DNA of 64,000 bases from Bacillota bacterium (GTDB taxonomy: Bacteria; Bacillota; Clostridia; Peptostreptococcales; Anaerovoracaceae). Both the position numbers and the translations under genes were made by a program. Shown in pieces: positions 45,560-54,563 of this stretch. The notes beneath the pieces were generated by a model. The model was given only the letters and a program-made list of their open reading frames with translations, did no database searches and was not told the DNA's origin. Every line of letters begins with the position of its first letter. Position 1 is the first letter of the stretch. Where the stretch lies: the NCBI GenBank assembly GCA_017941085.1, contig JAGAXF010000005.1, forward strand, positions 58,026 to 122,025. The letters are read 5' to 3'.

Positions 45560-46837
45560 TTATAAATATGTGTTATAGAACTCTTCCCTTGTTTTCTCCG
45601 GAACCAGACTTCCTCCCGTGGCCCATACAATATGAGTTCCCTGTTTAAAAAAGTGCTCAGGATATTCCTTTATGGTCATTAATGGACCTTGGAATCCTGC
45701 ACAGGAGCTAGGTTCTATAAAGATTTCCTCGCTGGCTTTAAGGTCTCTAAGATAATCATAAAGTCTGGAGTCCTTCACAGTAATCTCCCCCTCCAGCAGG
45801 GGTTCCATTACCTTTCCCACAAATCCCGAGGGACGAGATACCGCCAAACCATCGGCATGGGTATTTCCGGACAGACCCAAGTCCTGCACGGATACTTTAT
45901 TATGCATTCCCGTTGCCAATCCCACCAGCATACATGGAGCTTCCGTTGGCTCAACAAAGAATACCTTTACATTATCTCCATATACTTCCTTTAGTCCAAA
46001 GGCAATTCCTCCGGGGGCTCCCCCTACACCGCAGGGAATATAGACTATCAAAGGATGAGTATCATCAACAGAGATTTCTAAATCCTCCAATTGTTTTTTT
46101 AGTCTAAGGGCAGCCACCGAATAGCCCAGGAACAGGTCCTTGGAGTTTTCGTCGTCAACGAAATAACTCTTGGGGTCCTGGTCGGACTCCCTTCTTCCCT
46201 GAGCCACAGCCTCTCCATAATCACCTTCGTATTCAATTACCGTAACCCCCTGGGATCTAAGCTTTTCCTTCTTCCACTCTTTGGCGTCCTTTGACATATG
46301 GACTATGGCTTCATAACCCAGGGCGGCGCTCATTATTCCAATGGACATTCCCAGGTTTCCTGTGGATCCCACCTGCACCTTGTACTCGGAAAGAGAATCT
46401 TTTAATTCCTCTTTACTTAGGTCAGCCCAATCCTTTCGATGACCAATTAAATCTTCCGTATGCTTAAGGACCTCGTATATACCACCCCTCGCTTTTACGG
46501 ATCCTGCAACGGCCAAATCACTGTCCCTTTTTAGAAACAATCTACCACCCTGAAAGTCCAGGCCATATTTTTTCTCCATAAGCTCCTTCATGGAGGGAAT
46601 CTCCTGAAGGGGTGACTCAATAATGCCTCCCTGGGACTTTGTTTCGGGAAAGAGTTTTGCAATGAGAGGAGCAAATCTTTCCAGCCTTCCCTCTGCATCA
46701 AGAATATCTTCCATGCCAAGGGGCAATTCCTTTTTTGCTTCTTCAAAGGGAATAACCTTTGGGTTTCTCCAAAGAACTTCCTTTCCCTCCGCCACTTGGG
46801 GCAGAATCTGATCTAGTTTAATTAATTCTTCTTTCAC
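45560..46837 (-). CDS. dsdA: D-serine dehydratase
   Basis: The 425-residue PLP enzyme matches D-serine ammonia-lyase: LFLKRDSDLAVAGSVKARGG (PLP Lys in GSVKARGG), VGSTGNLGMSIGI (phosphate loop), IPCGVGGAPGG and HADGLAVSRPS. It converts D-serine to pyruvate and ammonia. The start is GTG with AGGTG eight bases upstream. The gene fits with the D-aminoacylase operon as D-amino acid metabolism. Its start overlaps the -35 region of the divergent tRNA-Ala promoter. Confidence 0.92.
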   Translation of the reverse strand: MKEELIKLDQILPQVAEGKEVLWRNPKVIPFEEAKKELPLGMEDILDAEGRLERFAPLIAKLFPETKSQGGIIESPLQEIPSMKELMEKKYGLDFQGGRLFLKRDSDLAVAGSVKARGGIYEVLKHTEDLIGHRKDWADLSKEELKDSLSEYKVQVGSTGNLGMSIGIMSAALGYEAIVHMSKDAKEWKKEKLRSQGVTVIEYEGDYGEAVAQGRRESDQDPKSYFVDDENSKDLFLGYSVAALRLKKQLEDLEISVDDTHPLIVYIPCGVGGAPGGIAFGLKEVYGDNVKVFFVEPTEAPCMLVGLATGMHNKVSVQDLGLSGNTHADGLAVSRPSGFVGKVMEPLLEGEITVKDSRLYDYLRDLKASEEIFIEPSSCAGFQGPLMTIKEYPEHFFKQGTHIVWATGGSLVPEKTREEFYNTYL

Positions 46838-46841
46838 TTGC

Positions 46842-46870
46842 TTGCACCTAATTTGTTTTTGTTTTATAAT
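46842..46870 (+). promoter_or_regulatory. promoter of tRNA-Ala
   Basis: TTGCAC (46842-46847), a 17-base spacer and TATAAT (46865-46870), the same hexamers and spacing as the pseudouridine synthase promoter at 12048-12076. Confidence 0.7.
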
Positions 46871-46883
46871 CTTCTATGTTCTT

Positions 46884-46959
46884 GGGGCATTAGCTCAGCT
46901 GGGAGAGCGCCTGGTTCGCAATCAGGAGGTCAGGGGTTCGATCCCCCTATGCTCCACCA
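46884..46959 (+). tRNA. tRNA-Ala (anticodon CGC)
   Basis: The 76-nt cloverleaf has acceptor arms GGGGCAT and ATGCTCC with the G3-U70 pair that identifies alanine tRNA. The D arm is GCTCAGCTGGGAGAGC, the anticodon arm CCTGG-TTCGCAA-TCAGG with anticodon CGC (reads GCG), and the T arm GGGGTTCGATCCCC. The CCA end is encoded. It stands alone between two minus-strand genes. Confidence 0.96.
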
Positions 46960-46962
46960 ACC

Positions 46963-46993
46963 AACCGTTGAAATTTCAACGGTTTTATTTTGT
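46963..46993 (+). terminator. terminator of tRNA-Ala
   Basis: AACCGTTGAAATTTCAACGGTT (read as two arms) is a perfect palindrome at 46963-46984, followed by TTATTTTG. Confidence 0.8.
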
Positions 46994-46998
46994 CCATA

Positions 46999-48318
46999 TT
47001 ATTCTATGACCTTGGCATGGATGTCATTCATCACATCCGCCAATATATCATATTCATTCATGATTTCTGTTAGCTCTTCCTCTGTGGTTTCCACATTCTT
47101 TTCCTTTGCTGCATCAAAATAATAAGGTCCTATAGCCTGCACGTCTGTAGGGAGAATCAAGATGTATAGCTCTCCATTTGCATCCGCCAGGAATTTGTAA
47201 CGAGGAATATTGTAATACTCTTCTCCTGCCTTTGATATGGAGCCCAGTCTACCCATTTCTTCATTGTCCAAGATTTTCATTCCCATTTCTCCGGACTTCT
47301 TTTGATAGAATGTGGTACTTTCTTCAGTCTCTATAATATTAACCTTCTCTACAAAATCATGAGGCAGGTAGTATTCTATATCACCAAAGGTAAATCTTTC
47401 GTAGGAATCATCCACCTCCATCACATAGCTGTCCGATGATTCATACTTGTCTATATTATATTTCGTAAGGGCAAAGTATTCTAATTTAACCGGTTCTGCC
47501 TCTCCCATGTTTTCCTCAAGCCATGTATTAAAGGCTTCGTCATCTATAGGACTGACTTCATCCTCTGATTCCGTAAGCACTGCTTCCCTTTCATAAAGAT
47601 AATAAATTCTACCGTTGCCGTCCTCATCCACATCGTCGGGGAAGGGATTTCCCTCATAGTCAGTTTCGGATATTTCCTTATCCCAGGCAGAAACAAAGCC
47701 CAGCAAAACATATTCTCCTGCAGCCTCAACAAATTTATGTAGGCTGTAGGGCCAAAAAGTCGAGAAGGTCTGATTGTGGCTGGCTCTTACCTGAACCAAT
47801 CCCTGAGTGTAATAATCATTGTAGGGTGATACATTTAACTTTCTTACCAGTTCATTGGAATAGGTATTGTAGTGATATACCCTTTCAAACATGGCTGCCG
47901 TTGGCCCTGTCAAAAATCTAAAGATCAGCTCTTCTTCTCCATCACCATCTATATCACATATGGCAAACTGGTTTCCCTCTCTTTCATAAAAGGAAGTCTC
48001 CACATCCAAAGGGTCTCCCTCCGGTGTGGCAGCATTGTCATAGATTTCTCTCAGCACCTTTATATATTCGCTTTTTCTCTTATCTGCCCTGGCCTTCATA
48101 TCGGCCTTTTCCTCTTCCGATGGTTCAGGGGCAACCTCTTCCTCTTCCTGTGTTTCTTGGGCCTCACCTTCACCCTGACTATCCTCTGCTTCCTGGGGTT
48201 CTTCCTGTGGTGCTTCTGTATTGGGCTTTGAGCAGGCAGAAAGAAAACTGCCTATTATAAGAACAGCGATCATCACTAAGAAAAGGCTTTTTCTAAGAGA
48301 ATATTTTTTATTTACCAT
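46999..48318 (-). CDS. lipoprotein with acidic linker and Ca-binding-like loop
   Basis: The 439-residue protein has a lipoprotein signal peptide ending LSACS (lipobox, Cys about 29), an acidic Glu/Gln/Pro-rich linker (33-70), and a large extracellular domain. The segment AICDIDGDGEEELIF resembles the calcium-binding loop of FG-GAP or dockerin-type repeats. The rest has no motif I recognise. The ATG at 48318 is chosen since GAGG lies eight bases upstream. A likely promoter (TTGCGC, 18 bases, TATAAT) lies within the 48379-48439 repeats and just above. Confidence 0.75.
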   Translation of the reverse strand: MVNKKYSLRKSLFLVMIAVLIIGSFLSACSKPNTEAPQEEPQEAEDSQGEGEAQETQEEEEVAPEPSEEEKADMKARADKRKSEYIKVLREIYDNAATPEGDPLDVETSFYEREGNQFAICDIDGDGEEELIFRFLTGPTAAMFERVYHYNTYSNELVRKLNVSPYNDYYTQGLVQVRASHNQTFSTFWPYSLHKFVEAAGEYVLLGFVSAWDKEISETDYEGNPFPDDVDEDGNGRIYYLYEREAVLTESEDEVSPIDDEAFNTWLEENMGEAEPVKLEYFALTKYNIDKYESSDSYVMEVDDSYERFTFGDIEYYLPHDFVEKVNIIETEESTTFYQKKSGEMGMKILDNEEMGRLGSISKAGEEYYNIPRYKFLADANGELYILILPTDVQAIGPYYFDAAKEKNVETTEEELTEIMNEYDILADVMNDIHAKVIE

Positions 48319-48378
48319 AATCATTTCCTCTTACATTTATAATCCGGTTTGCTTTGATGCTCTATACCTGATGGCGGC

Positions 48379-48439
48379 GGCATCCGATTTTGGTATATTA
48401 TACCGAATGTGGCATTGGCCGACTTTGATATATTATACC
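48379..48439. repeat. pair of direct repeats each containing a near-palindrome
   Basis: Copy 1 at 48379-48404 and copy 2 at 48411-48439 share GGCAT, CCGAYTTTG and TATATTATACC; copy 2 has a three-base insertion. GGTATATTATACC in copy 1 is a perfect palindrome. On the minus strand each copy includes TATAAT; the upstream copy has TTGCGC 18 bases before it and could be the lipoprotein promoter. Confidence 0.55.
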
Positions 48440-48553
48440 CCTGAAATGTATGGAGGCGCAATTGAAAGGAAGCTTAATACTTTTCAACTCCCGGCCTTGC
48501 CAATTGCAAATCAAGACACTTCTCCTCCCTCTGTTTTATATTTATAAAAATAC

Positions 48554-48582
48554 TTGACTATTTAATCAACCGGTGTTAATAT
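48554..48582 (+). promoter_or_regulatory. promoter of the T-box/trpB unit
   Basis: TTGACT (48554-48559), a 17-base spacer and TAATAT (48577-48582), with transcription predicted near 48589. Confidence 0.7.
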
Positions 48583-48594
48583 ATGCCAAATTAA

Positions 48595-48875
48595 ATATTA
48601 AACCTTTGATGGAGAGTAGTAGGTTTGGAGCCTCCAAAAGAGAGAGCCGCAGATGGTGGGATTGCGGATTGGAAAGACCAAGGTGAATGGACTCCTGAGG
48701 GCGAACTGAACAGACCAAGGGTCCCAGTAGGAGAGACGGAGAGCAAACTTCGTAAACAAAAATGCGTATGTTGGTACGCACAGAGTGGGCGCATAAGCGC
48801 CAAGCCGGGTGGCACCGCAGGATATGTTATTTAGTCCTGTCCCAGCAAATTGCAGGGACAGGATTCTATGTTTTT
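48595..48875 (+). promoter_or_regulatory. T-box riboswitch, tryptophan-specific
   Basis: The leader has a long stem I region starting GATGGAGAGTAGTAGG, a specifier segment GGTGAATGGACTCC with codon TGG at 48688-48690, and the conserved T-box GGGTGGCACCGC at 48807-48818. The bulge bases TGGC fit the NCCA end of a tRNA with discriminator G, as in tRNA-Trp. A terminator CCTGTCCC (48836-48843) with GGGACAGG (48855-48862) is followed by ATTCTATGTTTTTT. Uncharged tRNA-Trp would favour the antiterminator and turn on the downstream gene. Confidence 0.92.
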
Positions 48876-48944
48876 TGTAGAAAATCCAACTCCTGTCTCA
48901 TAATCTAATTAGGGCCAAGGCCCTGGAGAAACGGAGGAAGAAAA

Positions 48945-50318
48945 ATGTCAAACGAAAAAATCCCTTACAAAATTTATTTGGAAGAGCATGAAATGCCTAC
49001 CCACTATTACAATCTCAGAGCAGATATGGAAAAGAAACCGGCTCCCCTGCTTAATCCCGGAACCGGAGAGCCTTTAACCCTGGAAGAAATGGAACCCATC
49101 TTCTGCAAGGAACTGATTAAGCAAGAGCTGGACAACGACACGAAATTTGTTCCCATTCCGCAGGAAATCCGGGACTTCTATAAAATGTACCGCCCCTCTC
49201 CTTTGGTAAGAGCTTACTGTTTGGAAGAAAGGCTGGGTACACCGGCAAAGATTTATTACAAGTTTGAAGGTAATAATACCAGCGGATCTCATAAACTGAA
49301 CTCTGCCATTGCTCAAGCCTACTATGCCAAGGAGCAGGGCCTTAAGGGCGTAACAACAGAAACAGGAGCCGGTCAATGGGGCACAGCCCTTTCCATGGCC
49401 TGCAGCTATTTCCAGCTGGACTGTGATGTATACATGGTTAAGGTTAGCTATGAGCAGAAGCCCTTCAGAAGAGAAGTAATGAGAACCTATGGAGCTACCA
49501 TAACTCCTTCCCCTTCCAACACCACCAATATCGGAAGAAAAATATTGGAGGAGCATCCGAATACCACCGGAAGTCTGGGCTGCGCAATCTCAGAAGCCGT
49601 AGAGGCTGCCACCTCCAGAGAAGGATATAGATATGTTCTGGGCAGCGTACTTAATCAGGTTCTTCTCCACCAAAGCATCATTGGTCTGGAAACAAAGGCT
49701 GCCATGGATAAGTATGGCATTAAGCCCGATATAATTATCGGATCAGCCGGCGGCGGATCCAACCTGGGTGGGCTAATTGCGCCCTTTATGGGAGAAAAGC
49801 TAACAGGAAAAGAGGACTACCAGATTATAGCCGTTGAGCCTGCTTCTTGCCCCAGCTTTACAAGAGGTAAGTTTGCATATGACTTTGCTGATACCGGAAA
49901 GATCTGTCCCCTGGCAAAGATGTACACTCTGGGCTCCGACTACATCCCTGCCCCCAATCACGCCGGCGGTCTGAGATACCACGGCATGAGCACCACACTT
50001 TCTGAATTGTATGATCAGGGATACATGGAAGCTCGCTCAGTAGCTCAAACCGATGTATTTGCTGCTGCTGAGGAATTTGCTAGAGTAGAAGGAATTCTCC
50101 CTGCACCGGAATCTGCCCATGCCATCAAAGTTGCTTTGGACGAGGCGAAGAAGTGCATAGAGACCGGCGAAGAGAAAACCATCCTCTTTGGATTAACAGG
50201 AACCGGATACTTTGATTTAACTGCTTATCAAAAATACCACGATGGAGAAATGGAAGACTATGTGCCCACAGACGAGGAAATCGCCAAAAGCCTCTCTTCC
50301 CTTCCCCAAATCGACTAA
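48945..50318 (+). CDS. TrpB2-type tryptophan synthase beta-like enzyme
   Basis: The 457-residue protein is the longer, stand-alone TrpB2 form, with an N-terminal extension compared with TrpB1 (about 400). It shows RPSPLVRAYCLEERLG, the PLP Lys in NNTSGSHKLNSA (Lys117), TETGAGQWGTALS, and the phosphate loop GSAGGGSNLGG. TrpB2 makes tryptophan from indole and serine without a TrpA partner; none lies here. The tryptophan T-box directly upstream supports tryptophan supply, perhaps indole salvage. GGAGGAAGAAAA precedes the ATG. Confidence 0.92.
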   Translation: MSNEKIPYKIYLEEHEMPTHYYNLRADMEKKPAPLLNPGTGEPLTLEEMEPIFCKELIKQELDNDTKFVPIPQEIRDFYKMYRPSPLVRAYCLEERLGTPAKIYYKFEGNNTSGSHKLNSAIAQAYYAKEQGLKGVTTETGAGQWGTALSMACSYFQLDCDVYMVKVSYEQKPFRREVMRTYGATITPSPSNTTNIGRKILEEHPNTTGSLGCAISEAVEAATSREGYRYVLGSVLNQVLLHQSIIGLETKAAMDKYGIKPDIIIGSAGGGSNLGGLIAPFMGEKLTGKEDYQIIAVEPASCPSFTRGKFAYDFADTGKICPLAKMYTLGSDYIPAPNHAGGLRYHGMSTTLSELYDQGYMEARSVAQTDVFAAAEEFARVEGILPAPESAHAIKVALDEAKKCIETGEEKTILFGLTGTGYFDLTAYQKYHDGEMEDYVPTDEEIAKSLSSLPQID

Positions 50319-50383
50319 CCTACACTTGAGCTCCTAGGCCTTTGCCGGCAGGGACCGGCGTATGGCTTTTATCAAAAAAATAT

Positions 50384-50436
50384 AACCGCTATAGGCACTA
50401 ATATTTCAACGCCTATAGCGGTTCTTTAATTTTATC
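50384..50436. terminator. bidirectional terminator between trpB and the CWB2 gene
   Basis: AACCGCTATAGGC (50384-50396) pairs with GCCTATAGCGGTT (50411-50423). On the plus strand it is followed by CTTTAATTTTATC, on the minus strand by ATATTTTTTTG. Confidence 0.85.
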
Positions 50437-50447
50437 TCCCCTTGCAA

Positions 50448-52028
50448 CTATTCCGTTGGTTCTGCGTACACGGATGTGGTTCTGTAGTTGGGGGCGGCAA
50501 AGCCTCTAATATATCCGTATCCAATAGGTATGGTTCGTCTCTTTACGGCTTCGCTGTAGTTTCCTTCGATGGTTGTAATGGTTCCCTTGGGATTTCCATT
50601 GGCATCATAGCCTGTAATAACTACGGATTCTACAAAGCCAATATGGTGTCCCGGTCCATTGTTGGGCTGGGTTCTAATGTCCCAGTTAAAGACAATTACA
50701 TATCCGGGTCTGGGAGCAATGGTTCCGTCTTCGATCCATATGCCCTTTTCTTTAAATATTTTTACATGTCTTTCAACACCACATTCTCTTCCGATTATAT
50801 CCGCACAGCCTGCCACTATAGCTGCTGCGCTTACACAGGCATCACACCATTCGTCGTAATACTTCATGGTGTATCCAACGGGAAGAGGATATACTTTGTT
50901 ATATATATCGATTATTTCCTTAAACTTGCCGTTAGTTTCGTTATATCCCAGCCAGCTTCTCATTACATTAAGCACATCCTGGGCGGTTCCTATTTTACCG
51001 GTAGGTTCTCCAGATACGTAATCTACATAACGCTCCAGCACCAGGTTTACTGTCTTATCGGAAAGAGCCAAAGGTCCTCCCAATGTATAGCAGCGAGTTA
51101 CCTTTCTTTCCCTTGCATATTCTGCAGCAACTCCCGGAGAAGTCGCATCGCTTACTGTAATAATTGGGGCACCGGCTTCCATGGCCAAAGGAGCACCTGC
51201 CAAACCGTCAGGGAAATTCAGCGCAGTGGTAAGAACTATGGATTTTTGATTCATGGGGAAGAATCGTCTTGCAACCAAAACCGATGTATCATATCTGGTG
51301 GTTCCTCCGATTCTCTCTGTCGGACTTATTCTGCTGGCCTGAGTATATACAGTAGAGCTTACTGCATTCTCACCACCAATTATAAAAATCTGTTCTGGCC
51401 TCTGTTCCTTCAGGAAATCCAGTTGTTCTTTATTTAACTCATTAGCCACGATCATTATGGGTGCGCCTACTGCCGAAGCAGAAACCGTATCCGTAAAATC
51501 CTTGGCTGTGCAAATAAGTATTTCACTATTATAGGTATTTGTTTCCTTTAGAATAAGAAGATTTGTATCAAGACGAGTTGCTCCACCCAGCCTTTTATAT
51601 TCTAGACCTGCAGCCTCCAGCTTGTCTTCAAACTCCGGCCTCACAACAGAATTACCGCCTAGAATATATACCATACCATTGGTTTTCATATGTGTTTTGG
51701 TATACTGCAGCACTTTGTTTTCTGATTCATCGTTGATATTAACCAGCAGTATGGGAGCATTCTTTTCCTTTGCCAGATATCCCCCGGAAAGAGCGTCGGG
51801 ATAATCCTCACCATAAGCAACCACCACTGCATCAAAGGGACCGTTCTTTTTATAAAGCTCATCTGCAATGGCAAAGGCCGTGTCATATTTGGAGTTTCCA
51901 TAGATACGCGTATTGGCAGTTTCTATTAATGTTAAACCATATATATTTGATGGAAAAATCGATAAAAAAAGCGCAATGACAACAACAGCCACAACGCCTA
52001 TTCTGAATTTCCTATTAGTAATACCCAT
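50448..52028 (-). CDS. CWB2-CHAP cell wall hydrolase
   Basis: The 526-residue protein has a signal peptide, three cell-wall-binding type 2 repeats (markers: ARIYGNSKYDTA-like RIYGNSKYDTAFAIA, RLGGATRLDTN, RIGGTTRYDTS and VYILGGNSVV, IFIIGGENAVS, CYTLGGPLALS) over about 35-345, and a C-terminal CHAP-type domain with WCDACVSAAAIVAG (Cys), GHHIGFVE (His) and TIEGNYS (Asn). CWB2 repeats bind wall polymers in Clostridia; CHAP domains cut peptidoglycan peptides. It probably remodels the wall. GGGGAAAAGAA precedes the ATG. Confidence 0.88.
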   Translation of the reverse strand: MGITNRKFRIGVVAVVVIALFLSIFPSNIYGLTLIETANTRIYGNSKYDTAFAIADELYKKNGPFDAVVVAYGEDYPDALSGGYLAKEKNAPILLVNINDESENKVLQYTKTHMKTNGMVYILGGNSVVRPEFEDKLEAAGLEYKRLGGATRLDTNLLILKETNTYNSEILICTAKDFTDTVSASAVGAPIMIVANELNKEQLDFLKEQRPEQIFIIGGENAVSSTVYTQASRISPTERIGGTTRYDTSVLVARRFFPMNQKSIVLTTALNFPDGLAGAPLAMEAGAPIITVSDATSPGVAAEYARERKVTRCYTLGGPLALSDKTVNLVLERYVDYVSGEPTGKIGTAQDVLNVMRSWLGYNETNGKFKEIIDIYNKVYPLPVGYTMKYYDEWCDACVSAAAIVAGCADIIGRECGVERHVKIFKEKGIWIEDGTIAPRPGYVIVFNWDIRTQPNNGPGHHIGFVESVVITGYDANGNPKGTITTIEGNYSEAVKRRTIPIGYGYIRGFAAPNYRTTSVYAEPTE

Positions 52029-52212
52029 TTCTTTTCCCCTTTCTGTGGGATTATTTTATCACATATAGGGCTTTGTAACAATAAAAAGGGGGATTTTTAG
52101 ACTTATTGCTAATAGAAATTGTACTAATTTATATAATAACTACCTAAAGAATACAATATGTGGTAGAATTAACACCAGCTACTAACAAATATATGAGTCG
52201 GAGGACACAGAA

Positions 52213-53064
52213 TTGCCTATCATAGAAATAATCAAAGCCATACTCTACGGAATTGTAGAAGGAATTACAGAGTGGATTCCCGTCAGCAGCACAGGACATT
52301 TAATACTTCTAAACGATATAATCCCCATGAACGTCTCGCCGGAATTTTGGGAGCTCTTCCTTGTGGTTATTCAGCTTGGAGCCATTATGGCTGTAGTGAT
52401 TTATTTCTGGCATAAAATATGGCCCTTTAACACTAAAGTAAAAAACAAACCCTTCATTAGATATGATGTAATGAATCTTTGGGTTAAGATAGTGGTCGCC
52501 TGCATCCCTGCGGTAATTGTGGGACTTCTCTTTGATGACTGGATAGAGGAGCATCTATATAGCTCCACCGTTGTAGCCATCATGCTTATTCTTCTGGGTA
52601 TTGCATTTATAATAGTAGAAAACAAAAATAAAAAGGAAAGCATACCTCCAAGAGTAACCTCCCTTAGAGAATTAACTTATAGAGACGCAATAATTGTTGG
52701 ACTCTTTCAGGTAATCGCAGCGGTTCTTCCCGGCACCTCCAGATCCGGTTCCACAATTATAGGAGGACTAATCATAGGAATAGAAAGAACTGTGGCGGCG
52801 GAATTTACCTTCTTCCTTGCCATACCGGTAATGTTTGGAGCCAGCTTTCTAAAGCTACTTAAGTTCGGATTCAACTATCTGCCTATAGAGATTCTTCTTC
52901 TGGTTATAGGCTGCGTAACGGCCTTTGTAGTTTCCCTTGGTTGTATAAAGTTTCTGATGGGATATATAAAGAAAAATGATTTTAAGATTTTCGGTTATTA
53001 CAGAATTATTTTAGGAGTAATAGTATTGGTATACTTCACTGTTAAATCTTTTTTAGCTCAATAA
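52213..53064 (+). CDS. uppP: undecaprenyl-diphosphatase
   Basis: The 283-residue multi-pass protein carries the family motifs EGITEWIPVSSTGHLIL near the N-terminus and PGTSRSGSTI around residue 175. It recycles undecaprenyl pyrophosphate to the monophosphate carrier needed for peptidoglycan synthesis and gives bacitracin tolerance. It starts at TTG with CGGAGGAC upstream. Its last 23 bases overlap the 3' end of the convergent trmB gene. Confidence 0.95.
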   Translation: MPIIEIIKAILYGIVEGITEWIPVSSTGHLILLNDIIPMNVSPEFWELFLVVIQLGAIMAVVIYFWHKIWPFNTKVKNKPFIRYDVMNLWVKIVVACIPAVIVGLLFDDWIEEHLYSSTVVAIMLILLGIAFIIVENKNKKESIPPRVTSLRELTYRDAIIVGLFQVIAAVLPGTSRSGSTIIGGLIIGIERTVAAEFTFFLAIPVMFGASFLKLLKFGFNYLPIEILLLVIGCVTAFVVSLGCIKFLMGYIKKNDFKIFGYYRIILGVIVLVYFTVKSFLAQ

Positions 53065-53698
53065 AATTAATATTCTTTCCGGCTTCACTGAACTTGGTTT
53101 CATATTCAGTTCTTGGACTAAGCCGAGACCATTCCGAATTGTGTAAATCCCGGGTTTGATACACTGTGTCAAATCCGGTTTTGTTTTTTGATATTTCAAT
53201 TTCCTCTAAGGTAAAATCAAAGAAATCGTCGTTGTCGGTTTTGATTCTCAGAAAACCATGGGGCGACAGGATTTTGGAATACTGCTCTAACCTATCTCTA
53301 TAGGTAAGTCTTCTCTTGGCGTTTTTCTTCTTTGGCCAGGGATCGGAAAAGTTAAGGAAGATTCCGTCCACTTCGCCATCCTGAAACCAGGTGGAAATGT
53401 CATACACGAATTCCAGAACAAAAAGTACATTGCCAAGTTGAGCTTTTCGAACTTTGGAAACAGCTCTATAGATTACACTGGAAAACCCTTCTATGGCAAC
53501 GAAGCAATTCTCCGGATCCTGTTGGGCAGAGGAAAGAATGAAGTCGCCCTTTCCGCAACCTATTTCCACATAGAGTTTTCCTTCCCTCTCCGGAAAAAGA
53601 TTTCGCCAGCAGCCTTTGTTGGCCTTTGGATCCTCCACAATTAGATCACTGTAGTCTAAAAGCTTATTCTCAATGTCCTTAATTTTTCTTTGTCTCAT
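53042..53698 (-). CDS. trmB: tRNA (guanine-N7-)-methyltransferase
   Basis: The 218-residue SAM-dependent enzyme methylates G46 of tRNA. It shows YVEIGCGKGDFI (SAM loop), FVAIEGFSSV, LNFSDPWPKKKNAKRRL (catalytic Asp and substrate region), and a late TEYETKF motif. The ATG at 53698 follows the stop of ecfT by four bases, with no clear Shine-Dalgarno, so translation is probably coupled to ecfT. A longer TTG-started frame from 53719 overlaps ecfT and is less likely. Confidence 0.94.
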   Translation of the reverse strand: MRQRKIKDIENKLLDYSDLIVEDPKANKGCWRNLFPEREGKLYVEIGCGKGDFILSSAQQDPENCFVAIEGFSSVIYRAVSKVRKAQLGNVLFVLEFVYDISTWFQDGEVDGIFLNFSDPWPKKKNAKRRLTYRDRLEQYSKILSPHGFLRIKTDNDDFFDFTLEEIEISKNKTGFDTVYQTRDLHNSEWSRLSPRTEYETKFSEAGKNINFIELKKI

Positions 53699-53702
53699 AG
53701 TA

Positions 53703-54515
53703 TTACAGAATATGACCAAAGTATTTTCTGGTTATAATAACCGCTGCTAAAACAAGCACCATAAAGATTCCGGCTATTAAATCATTTTTGCCAAACTTAA
53801 TGGCATTCATTCTGGTTCTACCCTTTCCTCCTCTATAACATCTTGCCTCCATGGCCATGGCAAGGTCAGAAGCTATATGAAAGGCGCTTATAAAGAGTGG
53901 CACCAAAAGCGGAATTAAGGCCTTTGCTCTTTGGAGGATATTGCCTGTTTCAAAGTCCGCCCCTCTGGCTTGCTGAGCCTTCATAATCTTATCAGTTTCC
54001 TGCAGTAGGGTGGGAATAAATCTAAGAGCAATGGACATCATCATGGCTATTTCATGAGCGGGCACTCCTATAACCGAAAGAGGCCACATTAGTTTTTCCA
54101 AACCATCGGTAAGCTCAATGGGCTTGGTGGTTAAGGTTAGAAGGGAACTTCCAATTATTAATAGCACCAATCTTAGTCCCATGAAGAAGGCCCTATAGAT
54201 TCCCTCCACTGTTATCTTAAGGAATTTCCAACTCCAGATTACAGTACCATCCACCATAAAGATATTGAGAACAAAGGTAAAGGCCAGAATAAGGAGTATG
54301 GGCTTCATTCCTCTCATAATAAAGGACAGAGGAACGCCGGAAAGTATTACTACCACAGCCAAAGCAGCGCCACATAAAGCAAAGCCAAGAAAACTCTTTG
54401 CCAAAAAGAGCTCTACTATAAATAAAAATACCGCTATTATTTTTGTTCTTGGGTCCAGTCTATGTATAGGTGACTCCGATGCATAGTACTGACCCAGGGT
54501 AATATCTCTTATCAT
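53703..54515 (-). CDS. ecfT: ECF transporter transmembrane subunit EcfT
   Basis: The 270-residue protein begins with the hallmark DPRTKIIAVFLFIV after SPIHRL, has five to six membrane helices, and the coupling-helix motifs AQQARGADF and AMEARCYRGGKGRT with the Ala-Arg-Gly-type signatures that contact the ATPases. EcfT links the substrate-binding S component to the EcfA1/A2 ATPases. CGAGGATTGAATA precedes the ATG. It is 48 bases after ecfA2. Confidence 0.94.
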   Translation of the reverse strand: MIRDITLGQYYASESPIHRLDPRTKIIAVFLFIVELFLAKSFLGFALCGAALAVVVILSGVPLSFIMRGMKPILLILAFTFVLNIFMVDGTVIWSWKFLKITVEGIYRAFFMGLRLVLLIIGSSLLTLTTKPIELTDGLEKLMWPLSVIGVPAHEIAMMMSIALRFIPTLLQETDKIMKAQQARGADFETGNILQRAKALIPLLVPLFISAFHIASDLAMAMEARCYRGGKGRTRMNAIKFGKNDLIAGIFMVLVLAAVIITRKYFGHIL

Positions 54516-54563
54516 TATTCAATCCTCGGAAACTCAAGCAAAGCTTCCTTTACCGCCGGTTAA

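Noticed and set aside
50442..51437. 331-residue plus-strand frame opposite the CWB2-CHAP gene
   Set aside because: It is the complement of an obvious CWB2 gene and has low-complexity Ser/Gly/Tyr composition.
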